In this document: piece after piece, positions 5,164 through 5,479 of the stretch
Position numbering within the stretch: position 1 is the first letter of the stretch
How the letters are laid out: each line of letters begins with the position of its first letter
From: an uncultured Microbacterium sp.
Lineage (GTDB): Bacteria > Actinomycetota > Actinomycetes > Actinomycetales > Microbacteriaceae
NCBI GenBank assembly: GCA_937926065.1
Contig: CALANM010000075.1
Location: forward strand, 1-5,479
Direction: 5' to 3'
DNA: 5,479 nucleotides
Made by a program: the position numbers and the translations under genes
Notes under the pieces: model-generated
The model's input: only the letters and a program-made list of their open reading frames with translations
Told to the model about the DNA's origin: nothing
Database searches by the model: none

Positions 5164-5479
5164 ATGACCGACTCTGACGCGCCGCCGGACTCCGACGCCC
5201 CCGACTCCGACGCCTTCGACATGGCCGTGTCGGCCTACCTTCGGGCGCACCGGGACCAGATCCTGAGCGACCTCTCGGAATGGGTCGAGTGCGCATCGAT
5301 CGCCGGCGACCCCGCGCATGCGCTCGACCTGATCCGGTCCGCGACGTGGCTGGCCGGGAGACTGCGCGACGCCGGCTTCGAGACCGAGATCGTCGAGACC
5401 GGCGACAGCGTCGCGGTGGTCGCTGCGCTCGCCGCCCCGGGCGCCCGGGCCCGGCCCGCCCTCGAAGTGCTGACCATCG
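5164..5479 (+). CDS. M20/M25/M40-family metallopeptidase (dipeptidase-like), N-terminal fragment
   Basis: The frame is open from ATG 5164 to the window edge, giving 105 complete codons; full M20 dipeptidases have about 430-470 residues. After an acidic tail (residues 1-19) the fragment shows the typical M20 start: AVSAYLRAHRDQILSDLSEW (21-40), ECASIAGDPAHALDLIRSA (42-60), where members usually have a 'PSI(A/S)' motif, and WLAGRLRDAGFETEIVET (62-79), followed by a strand toward the first metal-binding loop. The HxDVxP metal motif would come just after the window, so activity cannot be judged. Such enzymes are cytoplasmic zinc-dependent dipeptidases or related amidohydrolases. ATG 5164 has only TAGG three bases upstream, a poor site. 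ATG 5221 (residue 20), at the edge of the conserved domain, is a possible alternative start. It is divergent from the MmcQ-like gene. Confidence 0.82.
   Translation, partial: MTDSDAPPDSDAPDSDAFDMAVSAYLRAHRDQILSDLSEWVECASIAGDPAHALDLIRSATWLAGRLRDAGFETEIVETGDSVAVVAALAAPGARARPALEVLTI
5170..5214 (+). repeat. Imperfect tandem repeat encoding three Asp-Ser-Asp-Ala units
   Basis: Three copies of a 12-nt unit, GACTCYGACGCS, begin at 5170, 5188 and 5203, separated by two and then one proline codons. They encode DSDA-PP-DSDA-P-DSDA before the conserved M20 domain. The last two units are identical in DNA sequence, which suggests slippage or recent duplication. The translated tail would be acidic and disordered if ATG 5164 is the true start. 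Confidence 0.7.

Noticed and set aside
1..5479. Mobile elements, CRISPR, tRNA/rRNA, phage or defence genes
   Set aside because: I found no transposase or integrase motifs, no spaced direct repeats of CRISPR type, no cloverleaf-like sequence, and no compositional shift along the window.

Overview
The window is GC-rich (roughly 70% by eye) and densely coded. Genes overlap or nearly abut, GTG starts are frequent, and nearly all wobble positions are G or C. Together with the protein families and the repeated GGATGCC/GGCATCC heptamer, this suggests a high-GC actinobacterium, most likely a Microbacteriaceae (Microbacterium-like) chromosome. The genus is inference.

Positions 1-2528 (+ strand) hold the downstream part of a sugar operon: the C-terminal part of a dihydroxyacetone-kinase-family kinase (DAK2/DhaL domain), an RpiB-family isomerase, a divergent triosephosphate-isomerase-family protein and a DeoR-family repressor. 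The first three genes overlap by 4 and 8 nt, and the fourth follows after 17 nt behind a strong ribosome binding site. Kinase + RpiB-like + TIM-like is the known module for four-carbon sugars, as in erythritol/threitol catabolism of Mycobacterium smegmatis (LerK/DerK, LerI, DerI) and the EryH/EryI pair of Brucella. In that scheme the kinase makes erythrulose phosphate, the TIM-like enzyme converts L-erythrulose-1-phosphate to D-erythrulose-4-phosphate, and the RpiB-like enzyme makes D-erythrose-4-phosphate for the pentose phosphate pathway. The DeoR protein probably controls the operon in response to one of these phosphates. Dehydrogenases, transporter and promoter would lie upstream of the window.

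Positions 2544-5027 (- strand) hold three genes facing the operon, in transcription order: an MmcQ/YjbR-family protein, a cytoplasmic-looking serine hydrolase of the beta-lactamase/penicillin-binding fold with an extra C-terminal domain, and a YaeQ-family protein. The stop codons of the DeoR gene and yaeQ are separated by only 15 nt.

Positions 5028-5163 form a divergent intergenic region with likely promoters in both directions. From 5164 to the window edge runs the start of an M20-family metallopeptidase gene (+), preceded by an acidic Asp-Ser-Asp-Ala repeat tail.

I see no RNA gene, insertion sequence, CRISPR array or phage feature, and no convincing undescribed system. The points most worth a second look are the tetrose-phosphate specialisation of the two isomerases and the strong excess of the GGATGCC heptamer.
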